Positions 24,026-33,465 are shown, counted from the first letter of the stretch. The stretch is DNA of 52,715 bases from JAENVU01 sp046598395 (GCA_046598395.1 JBKJIQ010000033.1:1-52715); one strand, 5' to 3'. Made by a program: numbers and translations. The notes: generated by a model not told the origin, from the letters alone.

Positions 24026-24973
24026 CTACGGTCCCTCCACTGCGATGGTTTCCCGGCCGAACGCATCGCGCAGCCCGTCCCCAACGAGATTGAACGCAAG
24101 GATCGCGAGGAGAATCGCGACCGCCGGCGGCACCAACGGCCACTGGGTCTCCGTGATGCGGCCGTAACCTTCCTCCAACATCGCTCCCCAACTCGACGTT
24201 GGCGGCTTCACGCCGAGCCCGAGGAACGACAGCCCCGCCTCGGCGCCGATCGCGTAGCCAAACGCCAACGCCGACTGCACAATCACCGGCGACACCACAT
24301 TCGGAAACACGTGCTTGCGCAGCATCCGCGATTCCCCGACGCCGACCGATCGGGCCGCTTCGATGAAGGTCTCCTCGCGAATCGAGAGCACCTGCGACCG
24401 AATCACCCGCACCAGACCGGGAACGAACACGACCGCAATCGCGATCGACGCATTCGTGAGGCTCGCACCGAGGAGCGCGGCGATCGCCAGCGCCAGCGTG
24501 AGCGGCGGAAATGTGAACAGCGCATCCATACACCGGTCGATCGTGGCACCGACCCAACCGCCGAAGTAGCCCGACGCGAGCCCAAGCACCAGCGCGACCG
24601 AGACTGCGATGCTCACCACCAGAAATGCCACAAACATCGACGCCTGCGCGCCGTAGATCAATCGCGTCAACAGATCCTGACCGACGGTATTAGTCCCGAG
24701 CCAGTGACCGCTTCCCGGACCGAGTTTGGCGCTGAAGACGGGCTCCTGACCGAACGGTGCCAGGGTCGTGGCGAACAGCGCGGTTCCAACGAGGAGCACC
24801 ACGATCCCGAGCCCGAACATCGCGGAGTACGTGTGCGCGAATCTCCTGAACACTCGTCGCCACGGGGTGGAGCCGACATCACCGCTCCCGGGGTCGGGTG
24901 CCCGCGGGTCATCCGTGAGCCCGTCCGCCGATATCGCGGGCCCCATCTCCATACTCATCTCGTCCCCGCTCAT
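24026..24973 (-). CDS. Oligopeptide-type ABC transporter permease (DppC-like)
   Basis: A 315-residue inner-membrane permease. About 45 cytoplasmic N-terminal residues are followed by a membrane segment (MFGLGIVVLLVGTALFA), a periplasmic loop with HWLGTNTVGQDLLTRLIYGA (the DppC hallmark), and further membrane spans. The EAA loop EAARSVGVGESRMLRKHVFP contacts the ATPase. ATG 24973 overlaps the DppB stop (ATGA). An extended frame to 25387 is out of family and overlaps dppB. Confidence 0.92.
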   Translation of the reverse strand: MSGDEMSMEMGPAISADGLTDDPRAPDPGSGDVGSTPWRRVFRRFAHTYSAMFGLGIVVLLVGTALFATTLAPFGQEPVFSAKLGPGSGHWLGTNTVGQDLLTRLIYGAQASMFVAFLVVSIAVSVALVLGLASGYFGGWVGATIDRCMDALFTFPPLTLALAIAALLGASLTNASIAIAVVFVPGLVRVIRSQVLSIREETFIEAARSVGVGESRMLRKHVFPNVVSPVIVQSALAFGYAIGAEAGLSFLGLGVKPPTSSWGAMLEEGYGRITETQWPLVPPAVAILLAILAFNLVGDGLRDAFGRETIAVEGP

Positions 24974-25917
24974 CCCAGCCTCACTTTGGGGTTGAGGTAC
25001 GCGTAGAGCACGTCCACCACCAGGTTGAGGACCACGAAGATCAGCGCGCTCAGCAACACCACCCCTTGAATGACCGGCAGGTCCTTGTTGAACAGTGAGA
25101 TGAAGAAGTACTGCCCCATCCCGGGCAACGTGAAGATCCGTTCGATGATCACCGAGCCACCGAGCGTGTACGCGAAGCCGATTCCGAGCACCGTCACTGG
25201 TGCGAGCGATGCGTTCTTGAGCGCGTGCTTGAACACCACCACGCGCCAACGCAGACCCTTGGACTGGGCCGTGCGGATGTAGTCCTGCTCCAACGCGTCG
25301 ATCATGGCGCCGCGAACCTGGCGCGCCAACCCGGCGCCGCCCGGAACGCCCATCGCGAACCACGGCAAGTACAGGTGCGTCGCCCACCCTGCCGGTGATT
25401 CCGTGAGGCCGACGTAACCACCGGAAGGCAAGACGCGGAGACTGACCGCGAAGATCGACAACAAGATCATTCCCAGCCAGAAATCCGGCATAGCGAGCGC
25501 GATGCTCGATGTCGTGGTGATGAGGCGGTCCACGATTCCGCCCTGCTTCACCGCGGCGAAGATCCCGGCCGGTACGCCGATCAGGACTGTCAACGCGAGT
25601 GCGCCAAGAGCAAGGGACAGCGTGACCGGGAATCGATCGGCAATCGATTCACCAACCGTTCGATGGTCGAAGAACGACTCGCCGAGATCGCCCTGCACGG
25701 TGTCGCCGAGCCAGATCACGTACTGCTGCACGAACGGCTTGTCGAGATGCAGCTGCTCGCGCGCCGCCTTGATCCCTTGCGGTGTGGCCTTCTGGCCGCC
25801 GGCGATCACTCGGGCCGGGTCACCGGGGAGCAATTGCGACAACGAGAAGACGATGAACGTGATGATCAAGAGGAGCGGGATCAGCGCGGCAATACGCCGA
25901 GCGACATACGCACCCAC
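24970..25917 (-). CDS. Oligopeptide-type ABC transporter permease (DppB-like)
   Basis: A 315-residue permease. The first membrane segment is IAALIPLLLIITFIVFSL, then LLPGDPARVIAG, typical of DppB/OppB. The EAA loop region is RTAQSKGLRWRVVVFKHALK. The C-terminal part has GGSVIIERIFTLPGMGQYF, a strong family marker. GTG 25917 has GGGAGGG upstream. It follows the substrate-binding-protein gene by 26 nt, so it belongs to the same operon. Confidence 0.93.
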   Translation of the reverse strand: MGAYVARRIAALIPLLLIITFIVFSLSQLLPGDPARVIAGGQKATPQGIKAAREQLHLDKPFVQQYVIWLGDTVQGDLGESFFDHRTVGESIADRFPVTLSLALGALALTVLIGVPAGIFAAVKQGGIVDRLITTTSSIALAMPDFWLGMILLSIFAVSLRVLPSGGYVGLTESPAGWATHLYLPWFAMGVPGGAGLARQVRGAMIDALEQDYIRTAQSKGLRWRVVVFKHALKNASLAPVTVLGIGFAYTLGGSVIIERIFTLPGMGQYFFISLFNKDLPVIQGVVLLSALIFVVLNLVVDVLYAYLNPKVRLG

Positions 25918-25943
25918 GCGACCCTCCCCTTCGGTTTCGGGGC

Positions 25944-27527
25944 CTAGTTCCCGGACTTCATCGTCACGTGCGAGAGATCGGGCGGATCACAAATATTGCG
26001 CTGCCCGCCGACGACTCCCGCGACGCGCGCCTTGGCCGTCGCCAGGAACTGTGGCATGAACGCGATCGGCGCCTCGAGCGCCTCATCGCTCACGATCTTG
26101 GCCGCGTCCTGAGTGAGGCGCGCGGTCTCGCTGGGATCCTTGGCGCCTTGGGCTCGCAACGTCAGGTCGTCGATGTCCGCGCGCTCGGCCTTGTTCCACG
26201 TGGGCACGAACTGAAATTTGCCGAACTGTTCGTAGTAGGCGCCGGGATAGAAGCTCGATGCCAACTGCGCCGCCGCGAACGCGTCACCGTTACCCGCGAT
26301 GTAGTAGTTCGTCGCGATGTCGTTGCCCTGAACCGGTTTGATCTCGGCGGTGATCCCGACCTCCTTCAACATGGCTTGGAGCAGCTGTCCCTGATCGCGC
26401 ATGTTCTGGATTCCCGGACCAGGAATCACCATCGTGAACTTGAAGCCATTCGGATAGCCGGCTTGGGTGAGCAGCTCCTTGGCCCGCTGCGGGTTGTAGG
26501 AGTAGTCCTTGGCAATAGCGGCGTTGTAACCGGGAGACGATGGCGGCAACGCCTGGTTCGCCACCTCCCCCTCACCGAGTTGCACGAGCCGGTTGATCTT
26601 CTCATTGTCGATCGCGAACCGCACCGCCTGGCGCACCAGCTTGTTGGCGAACGGCGTGGTCTTGCCGCCGTTGAAGCCGAGGCGAAACTCGAGGCGCAAG
26701 AACGCCTCGGTCTTCTTCACCACCACTTCCGCGCTCGAATCTTTGCGCATAGTCGGGAGTGACTCGGCTTCAAACCGCACGAGGTCAAGGTCGCCCGCCT
26801 GGAAGCGGATGACCGCGGGCGGGCCGGTGGCGGCTTGCACAAACCGCAGGCCCGGGAACTTGAAGCTCGACCGGTCCCAGTAGTTCGGGTTCTTCACCAG
26901 CTCCATGCCCTGGCCAGCAGTGAAACGCTTCAGCATGAACGGACCGGAGCCCACGGGGTGCTGATCGGCCGAGTTCAATGCCTTCGGTGAGATGATCTGG
27001 GCATCGCGGCTCTGTGCCATCGCGTAGAGAAACGGTGTGGACTGATCGTCCTTCAGATTGATCTTGATCGTGGTGGGGTCGACGACGTCCATCGATTCGA
27101 TGTGGTCAAGCGTCGTCAGCTGCGGGTTCTTATTGTTGTGATCAAGACTCGCCTTGACTGCTGCGGCATCCAGCTTGGTGCCGTCCGAGAAGACCACATC
27201 GCTGCGCAAGTGGAACGTGATCGTCCGCTTCGCGTCGCCGGTGACATCCCAACTGGTCGCAATGCCGGGGATCGACTCGCCGGTCTTTTGATCCCGTCGG
27301 AGTAAGTCGTCGTAGATGAATGACGTGACGATCTGGTCGCAGTCGCCGGTCGACTTCCCGGGATCGAAGGTGTTGGTGAACTGGCTCTCGAGGTCGTAGC
27401 CGTATCGGAAATATTTGCCTCCGCCACTACTGCTGTCGGCCCCCGTACAGGCGGTGACCGTCACCAGACCGATCGCAAACCCGACCGCGATCAACGACTT
27501 CCGTGTTCCACGCCGGTTGACGACCAT
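25944..27527 (-). CDS. Oligopeptide-type ABC transporter substrate-binding lipoprotein
   Basis: A 527-residue SBP family 5 protein. ATG 27527 (AAGGGGG upstream) opens a signal peptide with lipobox VTAC, so the protein is anchored outside the membrane. Family features are YDDLLRRDQKTGESIPGIAT, FHLRSDVVFSDGTKLDAAAV, VGSGPFMLKRF, and NPNYWDRSSF. It captures a peptide or other medium-sized ligand and delivers it to the permeases encoded just downstream. The ligand cannot be deduced. Confidence 0.92.
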   Translation of the reverse strand: MVVNRRGTRKSLIAVGFAIGLVTVTACTGADSSSGGGKYFRYGYDLESQFTNTFDPGKSTGDCDQIVTSFIYDDLLRRDQKTGESIPGIATSWDVTGDAKRTITFHLRSDVVFSDGTKLDAAAVKASLDHNNKNPQLTTLDHIESMDVVDPTTIKINLKDDQSTPFLYAMAQSRDAQIISPKALNSADQHPVGSGPFMLKRFTAGQGMELVKNPNYWDRSSFKFPGLRFVQAATGPPAVIRFQAGDLDLVRFEAESLPTMRKDSSAEVVVKKTEAFLRLEFRLGFNGGKTTPFANKLVRQAVRFAIDNEKINRLVQLGEGEVANQALPPSSPGYNAAIAKDYSYNPQRAKELLTQAGYPNGFKFTMVIPGPGIQNMRDQGQLLQAMLKEVGITAEIKPVQGNDIATNYYIAGNGDAFAAAQLASSFYPGAYYEQFGKFQFVPTWNKAERADIDDLTLRAQGAKDPSETARLTQDAAKIVSDEALEAPIAFMPQFLATAKARVAGVVGGQRNICDPPDLSHVTMKSGN

Positions 27528-27542
27528 ACCGAACCCCCTTAC

Positions 27543-27586
27543 CGTGCCCGCCGGCACGACCCGCGCATCGTATGACGCTCACGTCA
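27543..27586 (-). promoter_or_regulatory. Two inverted repeats upstream of the oligopeptide SBP gene
   Basis: CGTGCC-CGCC-GGCACG (27543-27558) can fold next to the ribosome-binding site of the gene starting at 27527. TGACG-CTCA-CGTCA (27573-27586) is a second palindrome further upstream. They lie in the 87-nt gap that divides the branched-chain-type genes from the oligopeptide-type genes, so an internal promoter, operator or mRNA processing site could be here. Confidence 0.4.
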
Positions 27587-27614
27587 GGTTTGCACGGACA
27601 CTCACCGCTTCTCG

Positions 27615-28364
27615 CTACAGCAGGTACTCGGAGATATCGCCCAAATCAGTGGACGTGCCGGCGTAGGCAACAACACCGTGGGTGAGCACCGCGACTTCAT
27701 CGGCGATCGCGAGGGCATGACCCACGTACTGCTCGACGAGCAGGATCGCGGTGCCCGCGTCACGAATCCCCGACAGGTTGCGGTAGACCTCGTCGACCAC
27801 GATCGGGGCGAGCCCCAGCGAAAGCTCATCCGCCACGAGAAGCTTCGGCGGGTTCACCATTACCCGCGCGAGCGACAACATCCGTTGTTCGCCTCCGGAG
27901 AGCGTTCCGGCGATCTGCTTGCTGCGCTCGCCCAAACGAGGGAACAGTTCGTAGGCCCGTTGGAGCGCATCGTCCACTCCACGGCGTCCGAGCTCGCGGC
28001 GGAAGCTCAACTCCAAGTTCTCGCGGACGCTCAGGGACGCAAACACCGACCGCCCCTCGGGCGCGTGCACCAGACCGAGTCGAGCGATCTGAAACGCCTT
28101 CAGCTCATCGATGCGCTGGCCGTCGAACCAGACCTCGCCCGCGGTGGGGCGGATCAACCCCGACGCAACTCGCGCGACAGTGGTCTTGCCCGCACCGTTG
28201 GCACCGAGCAACGCCGTGACCGATTCGGGTCGGACCGCGAGCGACACCTCGAACAGCGCCCGAAACGGACCGTAGGACGCCTCGACGTTGCGAAACTCCA
28301 GGAGCGGTGGAGCTGTCGTCAGATCAGGTGGCGGCATCGACGGGTCGACATCCAAGCCCGACAT
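27615..28364 (-). CDS. Branched-chain amino acid-type ABC transporter ATPase (LivF-like)
   Basis: A 249-residue ATPase. Walker A GANGAGKTT, the LivF-type VHAPEGRSVFASLSVRENL, signature LSGGEQRML and the Walker B region LLVADELSLGLAP are visible. LivF usually has DEPSLGLAP; here Leu replaces Pro, which need not impair function. ATG 28364 overlaps the LivG stop by 1 nt (TGATG). It pairs with LivG to drive the fused LivHM permease. Confidence 0.93.
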   Translation of the reverse strand: MSGLDVDPSMPPPDLTTAPPLLEFRNVEASYGPFRALFEVSLAVRPESVTALLGANGAGKTTVARVASGLIRPTAGEVWFDGQRIDELKAFQIARLGLVHAPEGRSVFASLSVRENLELSFRRELGRRGVDDALQRAYELFPRLGERSKQIAGTLSGGEQRMLSLARVMVNPPKLLVADELSLGLAPIVVDEVYRNLSGIRDAGTAILLVEQYVGHALAIADEVAVLTHGVVAYAGTSTDLGDISEYLL

Positions 28365-29137
28365 CACACCGTCTCCCCCCTCGGCGTCTCCCCGAGGTAG
28401 GCGCGGCGGACCTCGTCGGAGCCCAGCACCGCGGCCGTCGGGCCGGCGGCAATCAGCGTGCCGAAATCAAGCACGTACAACCGATCGACAAATGCCCGCA
28501 CGAACTCCACGTCGTGCTCCACCAACAGCACCGCGGTTCCGCGCTCCGCGCGCACGTGGCGAAGCATGTCGGCCAGCGCCGAGGTTTCGTTCGCGTCGAG
28601 ACCGGAGGACGGTTCGTCGAGCAGCAACAACTTCGGCTCGGTCATGAGCGCCCGGCCAACCTCGACGAGTCGGCCGCGTCCAAGGGAGAGCGATTCGATC
28701 GGCGCGTCGGCAACGTCGTCGAGCTTCAGCAACTGCAACGTCGCCGCGCAGCGGTCCTGCTCCGCGGCCGACGGCGCCGCCAAATTGAAAACGTCTTTCC
28801 AGAATCGACCTGTGCCCAGCCGTGACCGTTCCGCCACGAGGAGATGCTCACGCACGGTCAAGCCCGCGAAGAGTTCGATTCGCTGAAACGTCCGACCGAT
28901 GCCGGCGCGGGCACGGCGGTACACCGGGGCGCGGGTGATGTCGGTCCCGGCAAACGTGACCGACCCGCCGTCGGGACGCAGCATTCCCAAGAGACAGTTG
29001 AAGAACGTGGTCTTGCCCGCACCGTTTGGTCCGATCAGCCCCACGGACTCGCCATCGTCGACCCCGAGGCTCACCGCGTCCAGCGCGGTGATCCCCGAGA
29101 AACGTTTCGAAATGCCCCCGGCATCGAGCAGTGTCAT
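28364..29137 (-). CDS. Branched-chain amino acid-type ABC transporter ATPase (LivG-like)
   Basis: A 257-residue ATPase. Walker A GPNGAGKTTFFN, Q-loop region GIGRTFQRIELFAGLTVREH (typical LivG), signature LSLGRGRLVEVGRAL and Walker B LLLLDEPSSGLD are present. The signature differs from the canonical LSYGxQR form (GRGR in place of GQQR), a variant likely shared within the lineage. ATG 29137 overlaps the permease stop by 1 nt. Confidence 0.92.
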   Translation of the reverse strand: MTLLDAGGISKRFSGITALDAVSLGVDDGESVGLIGPNGAGKTTFFNCLLGMLRPDGGSVTFAGTDITRAPVYRRARAGIGRTFQRIELFAGLTVREHLLVAERSRLGTGRFWKDVFNLAAPSAAEQDRCAATLQLLKLDDVADAPIESLSLGRGRLVEVGRALMTEPKLLLLDEPSSGLDANETSALADMLRHVRAERGTAVLLVEHDVEFVRAFVDRLYVLDFGTLIAAGPTAAVLGSDEVRRAYLGETPRGETV

Positions 29138-31110
29138 CAGTCGGTGCCCCCAGCTGCGGCCGACACCACACCATCGACCGCGCCCTTCCCAGGAGCACTG
29201 CGCCACCGGTGCGGCAGATGCCGTTCGACCGCGGCCATCGACTTGCGCTTCTGAAACTCCAACACGCCTTCAGGGTGACGGGCGTAGGTGATGGCCCCGA
29301 GACCGAACAACACGAACTGGTAGCTCGGGTCCAACCCGACCAACAGGAGGAGCTCGGGCACCAACGCGAACCCGATGCCGGCATTGATCGCGCCCTCAAC
29401 CGTGCGCGGCATCAAGGTCACGACCAAGACAACGTAGAACAAACCGTAGAAGTAGCTGAAGTCCTGCGACACCGCGATGTGCTTCTGGGTCGCGAGCAGT
29501 CCGCCACCGAGTCCGGCGATGCCCGCCGATACCGCGAAGGCAAGGATCCGGATCCGCGTGGGGTTGATACCGATGGCCTGGGCCGCGGTTTCACTCCCGC
29601 GCAACGCGTCGAGGTAGCGGCCGGTCGTGCCCTTGCGAATAAGGATCACGAATAGGGACACGACCGCGAGAATCACCACGCACAACACGAGGAAGGCGCG
29701 GTCGTCGGCGAAGCCGACCGGGCGCGGCACGCGAACTGGGTGCGCACCGCCACTCACCCAGCCCAGCGGCACTAACAGCAACTCGAACACCAGCGCGAAC
29801 GCGAGCGTTCCCAGCGACAAGAAGATGCCACCCAACCGCAACATCGGGACGGCGATCAGTGCACCGACTGCGGCCGCGATCAGCGCGCTGAGAAACATCG
29901 TCGGGAGTACCGCGAGGCCGAACACCGAGACAATCTGCGCGGTGCCGAACGCACCCACTCCCGCAAAGGTCGCCTGACAGAGGGAGATCTGTCCGGCCAT
30001 TCCGGTGATGACCGTGATCGACAGGAAGATGACCGAGAAGACCACGGCGGTGGTGAGCACCGTGACCCACTTTGCATTGAACTTTGTGAGCGCAAGCGTG
30101 AGCGCGACCACGAACACCACCACCCCGAAGATGCGTGTTCCGATCGTGAAGAACCGGCTCCGAGTCGCCGCGACCGGTAAGTCCGGCGGCGGGTCCACAC
30201 CGCTCAGCGGATCCCGGCTCTGAATCGCCGAGCGCAGACCGGGCCAGAACAAGAGCAGGAGGAACAAGGCGACGAACGGCAACGAGGGCCGAATCTCACG
30301 TGCGAGCACGCTCGCGGGCGGCAGGTAGCCCGCGGCCAACGACTGGGCGATCCCGAGCAACAGTCCACCGAGCAGCGCGAGCGGGATGCTCGTGAGGCGG
30401 GCGAACGCGGCGGCGGCGATCGCGGCCACCAGCAGTGTGTTGAAGTTCTGGGGCGCGAGCGACGCGTAAAGCGGCGCGAGCAGCACCCCGGCCAGACCGG
30501 CAAACACGCTCGAGAGCATCCACGAGAACGCGGAGACGCGATCGGCGTCGATGCCTGCCAACTCGGTCATCCGGGGACTCTCGACGACTGCCCGCATCCG
30601 CAGTCCGATCGGCGCGAACCGAAAGAGCAACCCGAGCACCACCACCGACACCAGCGTGCTGACGATGATCGCCATCCCCTTGCCGTCCAGCACCCAATCA
30701 CCGAAGTGGTAGAGCGCATCGTCGTTCCACCAGATCCCCACCACTCCAAAGGTGGAGCCGGGTCCCATCTGGATCTGCACGAACTGCGGGACCGCGACGA
30801 GCAGACCGAGCGAAGCGACCAATTTGGCGATCGGCGATGCGGTACGGAGATGTCGAAAGATCGCGTACTCGAGAATCAACCCGATGAGTGGCGAGACGAG
30901 CAGTACGACGAGCGCGAACGCCGCGAGGGTGGGCCACCCGTTGCGAACTCGAAGTTCGTAGAACAGCACCGCGGCCACGAACGCTTGCGCGCCGAATGCG
31001 AGATTGAACACACCACTCGTCTTGTACGTGAGGACGAGACCGATCGCGACGAGCGCGAACACGCACCCGATCGGCAGCCCCTGGACGATGTAACTGATGA
31101 GGTCGGTCAC
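29137..31110 (-). CDS. Fused branched-chain amino acid-type permease (LivH-LivM)
   Basis: 657 residues, about the sum of LivH and LivM. The N-terminal half has the LivH pattern (LPIGCVFALVAIGLVLTYKT, then FNLAFGAQAFVAA and GLRMRAVVESPRMTELAGID). After a hydrophilic linker near residue 300 (SRDPLSGVDPPPDLPVAATR) the LivM half begins (ITVITGMAGQISLCQATFAG, ALRGSETAAQAIGINPTRIR). Many membrane spans are evident. A single chain may supply the whole membrane pore. GTG 31110 follows the binding-protein gene by 30 nt. Confidence 0.92.
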   Translation of the reverse strand: MTDLISYIVQGLPIGCVFALVAIGLVLTYKTSGVFNLAFGAQAFVAAVLFYELRVRNGWPTLAAFALVVLLVSPLIGLILEYAIFRHLRTASPIAKLVASLGLLVAVPQFVQIQMGPGSTFGVVGIWWNDDALYHFGDWVLDGKGMAIIVSTLVSVVVLGLLFRFAPIGLRMRAVVESPRMTELAGIDADRVSAFSWMLSSVFAGLAGVLLAPLYASLAPQNFNTLLVAAIAAAAFARLTSIPLALLGGLLLGIAQSLAAGYLPPASVLAREIRPSLPFVALFLLLLFWPGLRSAIQSRDPLSGVDPPPDLPVAATRSRFFTIGTRIFGVVVFVVALTLALTKFNAKWVTVLTTAVVFSVIFLSITVITGMAGQISLCQATFAGVGAFGTAQIVSVFGLAVLPTMFLSALIAAAVGALIAVPMLRLGGIFLSLGTLAFALVFELLLVPLGWVSGGAHPVRVPRPVGFADDRAFLVLCVVILAVVSLFVILIRKGTTGRYLDALRGSETAAQAIGINPTRIRILAFAVSAGIAGLGGGLLATQKHIAVSQDFSYFYGLFYVVLVVTLMPRTVEGAINAGIGFALVPELLLLVGLDPSYQFVLFGLGAITYARHPEGVLEFQKRKSMAAVERHLPHRWRSAPGKGAVDGVVSAAAGGTD

Positions 31111-31140
31111 GGGCCTGGTTGTGTTTCCTGCGAGCAGTCG

Positions 31141-32424
31141 CTACTTGTAGGTGGGCGGGACATCGAGCCCCTGGCCTTCCTTGAAGCACAAGAAGGGCTT
31201 ACCCTTGGGTACGAACACCGGCACAAACTTCGAGCCATCGACCTTGACCAGAGCCCGGCAGCTTTCCGGCGAGTGGGTCTCGGTGTGTTGCGTCGTCCAG
31301 TCGATCCCCGCCAACAAGCCCCCGCCGGTGTCCTTGGTGATCTTGTTGAGCGCGTCGATCACCTTCTTGCGGGTGAAGTTCGGTCCGGCGCCCTTGAGAC
31401 CTTCCACGAGCTGCACACCGTTGATCCAGCCGTACGTGGAGTACTCATTCGGCGTCTCACCTTGCTTCTTCATCCACTTGAAGTACTCCTGGAGTCCCGC
31501 CGGCTTCGGGGTGGTCTCGAACGGCACGAACGGCACCCGGACGATGGAATCCTGGAAGAACTGCCCGTTCGCCTTCATGAACTCTTGGTCGTAGCCATTC
31601 GGCAAGTACTGGGTCGCCGCCAGACCCTGCGCGCGCGTTTCCTTGGCGAGCGCCAGTACCGCATTGGAGTCCATGCACGTGGTGACGAGATCGACACCCG
31701 CGTCCTTCATCTTGCCGACGTCGACGCTGAAGTTGACATCGCCGAACGAGTGAGCATCGGTGTAGTACCCCACCTTGGCGGTCGGGTACTTCTCGAACGA
31801 TTTGCGGATGCCCTCGCCACACTTCTTGGAACTGTCAACGGTCCCGTATGTGAGGATCCCAATCGACTTCTTCTTCAGCTGTTTCGCCATCCATGGCAGG
31901 TCCACGCCTTCGCAGCCCAGACAGAGGGCGCCTTCGTTGCTGAACAAGTTCTCCTTGTTCCAATCGGCGTTGTAGTTGAGCCCGAACCCCGGGACGCCTT
32001 GACTCTGGAGTTCCGTGGCGCCGCTGAAGTCGAAGATGGTCAGGATCGGCGCGACGGCGAAGACGTTGTCCTCGGTGAGGACACCCTGGACTTCCTTCAG
32101 GTTGTTCAACATCTGGTCGTCGCGTTCGGCAACCAGCTCCAGCTTGCGTCCGTAGATACCACCCTGGCCGTTCACCTTCGCGAAGTACGCCTGGATCCCC
32201 TTGAAGATGTCGCCGTACGGGGCGTTGAGCGCATTCGAAACGGATACAACGCCACCAACTCGAATCGTGTCCTTCGTGACGCCCGGCTGGTCTACGGTGG
32301 TGTTCTTCCCTCCCGTCGAGTCGACCGACTTGGATGGCGTTGACGACTCGTTGCTGCACGCGGCAGCGATCACCACCAATGAAATCAGCACGCCGACCAA
32401 TTTGCGGCGACCACGACCACGCAT
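31141..32424 (-). CDS. Branched-chain amino acid-type ABC transporter substrate-binding lipoprotein
   Basis: A 427-residue type 1 periplasmic-binding-fold protein. ATG 32424 (GGGGGG about 8 nt upstream) starts a signal sequence with lipobox IAAAC. Recognisable regions are VTKDTIRVGGVVSVSNALNA, GDIFKGIQAYFAKVNGQGGI and YGRKLELVAERDDQ, the last two being LivK hallmarks. Such proteins bind amino acids, amides, urea or aromatic acids; the specificity is unknown. It heads the 11-kb minus-strand run that ends at 21397. Tandem 64-bp repeats lie upstream. Confidence 0.92.
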   Translation of the reverse strand: MRGRGRRKLVGVLISLVVIAAACSNESSTPSKSVDSTGGKNTTVDQPGVTKDTIRVGGVVSVSNALNAPYGDIFKGIQAYFAKVNGQGGIYGRKLELVAERDDQMLNNLKEVQGVLTEDNVFAVAPILTIFDFSGATELQSQGVPGFGLNYNADWNKENLFSNEGALCLGCEGVDLPWMAKQLKKKSIGILTYGTVDSSKKCGEGIRKSFEKYPTAKVGYYTDAHSFGDVNFSVDVGKMKDAGVDLVTTCMDSNAVLALAKETRAQGLAATQYLPNGYDQEFMKANGQFFQDSIVRVPFVPFETTPKPAGLQEYFKWMKKQGETPNEYSTYGWINGVQLVEGLKGAGPNFTRKKVIDALNKITKDTGGGLLAGIDWTTQHTETHSPESCRALVKVDGSKFVPVFVPKGKPFLCFKEGQGLDVPPTYK

Positions 32425-32484
32425 CTGCGAACCCCCCGGGACTGGCGACCATGTCGGTTCCCTGACTCTAACGTCATCTCTGTT

Positions 32485-32607
32485 GGTCCGCCGTGAGCGC
32501 AATCTGAACCAGCGCGTCCAACTGGACGCTCACGACGTCGTCTCTTCTGGTCCGCCGTGAGCGCAATCTGAACCAGCGCGTCCAACTGGGCGCTCACGAC
32601 GTCGTCT
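32485..32607. repeat. Tandem 64-bp repeat, each unit with an internal hairpin
   Basis: Two adjacent units start at 32485 and 32549 with GGTCCGCCGTGAGCGC and are identical over about 59 bases except one (A or G at the GG[A/G]CGCTCAC site). Bases just before the first unit resemble the end of a third. Within each unit CGTGAGCG pairs with CGCTCACG; in unit 2 the stem is CGTGAGCGC (32556-32564) with GCGCTCACG (32590-32598). The repeats fill the divergent region between the SBP gene (start 32424) and the PIG-L gene (start 32647). Confidence 0.85.
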
Positions 32608-32646
32608 ACCCCGGCTGGAACGAGTCGGGTCTGTAAAGCTGAGGGA

Positions 32647-33432
32647 ATGGCGACTTTGGTTTTGTTCCATGCGCATCCGGACGACGAGGCAATTGCGACC
32701 GGAGGGACCATGGCGCGGGCCGCCGCCGAAGGCCATCGCGTGGTCCTCGTGTGTGCCACCCGCGGCGAGCTCGGCGAAGTTGCGCCCGACTTCCTCAATG
32801 CAGGCGAGACCCTGACCGACCGCCGCGTCGCGGAGTTGCACGCAGCCGCCGAAATCCTCGGTTGCGCCCGCGTCGCGTTCCTCGATTACAAGGATTCGGG
32901 AATGGAGGGTGAGTCCACCAACGCCGATCCCGCGTGCTTCGCCGCTGCCGACGTTGATGAAGCCGCGGCCCGGCTGGCCACGATCCTCATCGAGGAAGAC
33001 GCCGAAGTCCTCACGGTCTACGACGAAAACGGCAACTACGGTCACCCCGACCACATTCAGGTTCACGTGGTGGGCATTCGCGCTGCCGAGCTGGCATCCA
33101 CGCCGCGCGTGTACGAGGCCACCATCAATCGCGACCACCTCCTCGCGCTGATGGCCGCCCGGGCTGAAGAGATGGCTGCGATCGAAGGCGCGCCGGATCC
33201 CGAGGAGATGAACCTCGGCATGCCCGCCGAGGCCATCACGACCACCATCGACGTGCGCACCTGGGTCCCCACGAAACGCGCGGCAATGGCCGCGCACGCG
33301 AGCCAGATCACCGACGAGTCCTTCTTCATGAAGATGCCCGACGAAGCGTTCGTTGCGGCGTTCGGCCAGGAGTGGTTCATTCGTCGTGGTGACGAGCGGG
33401 CACCCAACGAAGACACCCTGTTCCCCGTCTGA
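32647..33432 (+). CDS. PIG-L/LmbE-family zinc deacetylase (MshB/Mca-like)
   Basis: A 261-residue protein. The zinc motif FHAHPDDEAIATGG is at the N-terminus (HPDDE), and the third ligand region is YDENGNYGHPDHIQVH. VLVCATRGELGE is also typical. Family members remove acetyl groups from GlcNAc-type amides; MshB and Mca act in mycothiol synthesis and detoxification. Either role is possible here and is not decided by sequence reading. GAGGG stands directly before ATG 32647, unusually close for a Shine-Dalgarno. The downstream gene is convergent, 33 nt away. Confidence 0.9.
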   Translation: MATLVLFHAHPDDEAIATGGTMARAAAEGHRVVLVCATRGELGEVAPDFLNAGETLTDRRVAELHAAAEILGCARVAFLDYKDSGMEGESTNADPACFAAADVDEAAARLATILIEEDAEVLTVYDENGNYGHPDHIQVHVVGIRAAELASTPRVYEATINRDHLLALMAARAEEMAAIEGAPDPEEMNLGMPAEAITTTIDVRTWVPTKRAAMAAHASQITDESFFMKMPDEAFVAAFGQEWFIRRGDERAPNEDTLFPV

Positions 33433-33465
33433 GGCAACGAACCCCGGGATTCTTGTGACGTCTGA

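Noticed and set aside
30706..32343. Long plus-strand ORF (545 codons)
   Set aside because: It is a shadow of the LivHM and binding-protein genes; the translation is Arg/Glu/His-rich without any family pattern.
32485..32607. CRISPR or attachment site
   Set aside because: The units are directly adjacent without spacers, and no integrase or tRNA gene flanks them.
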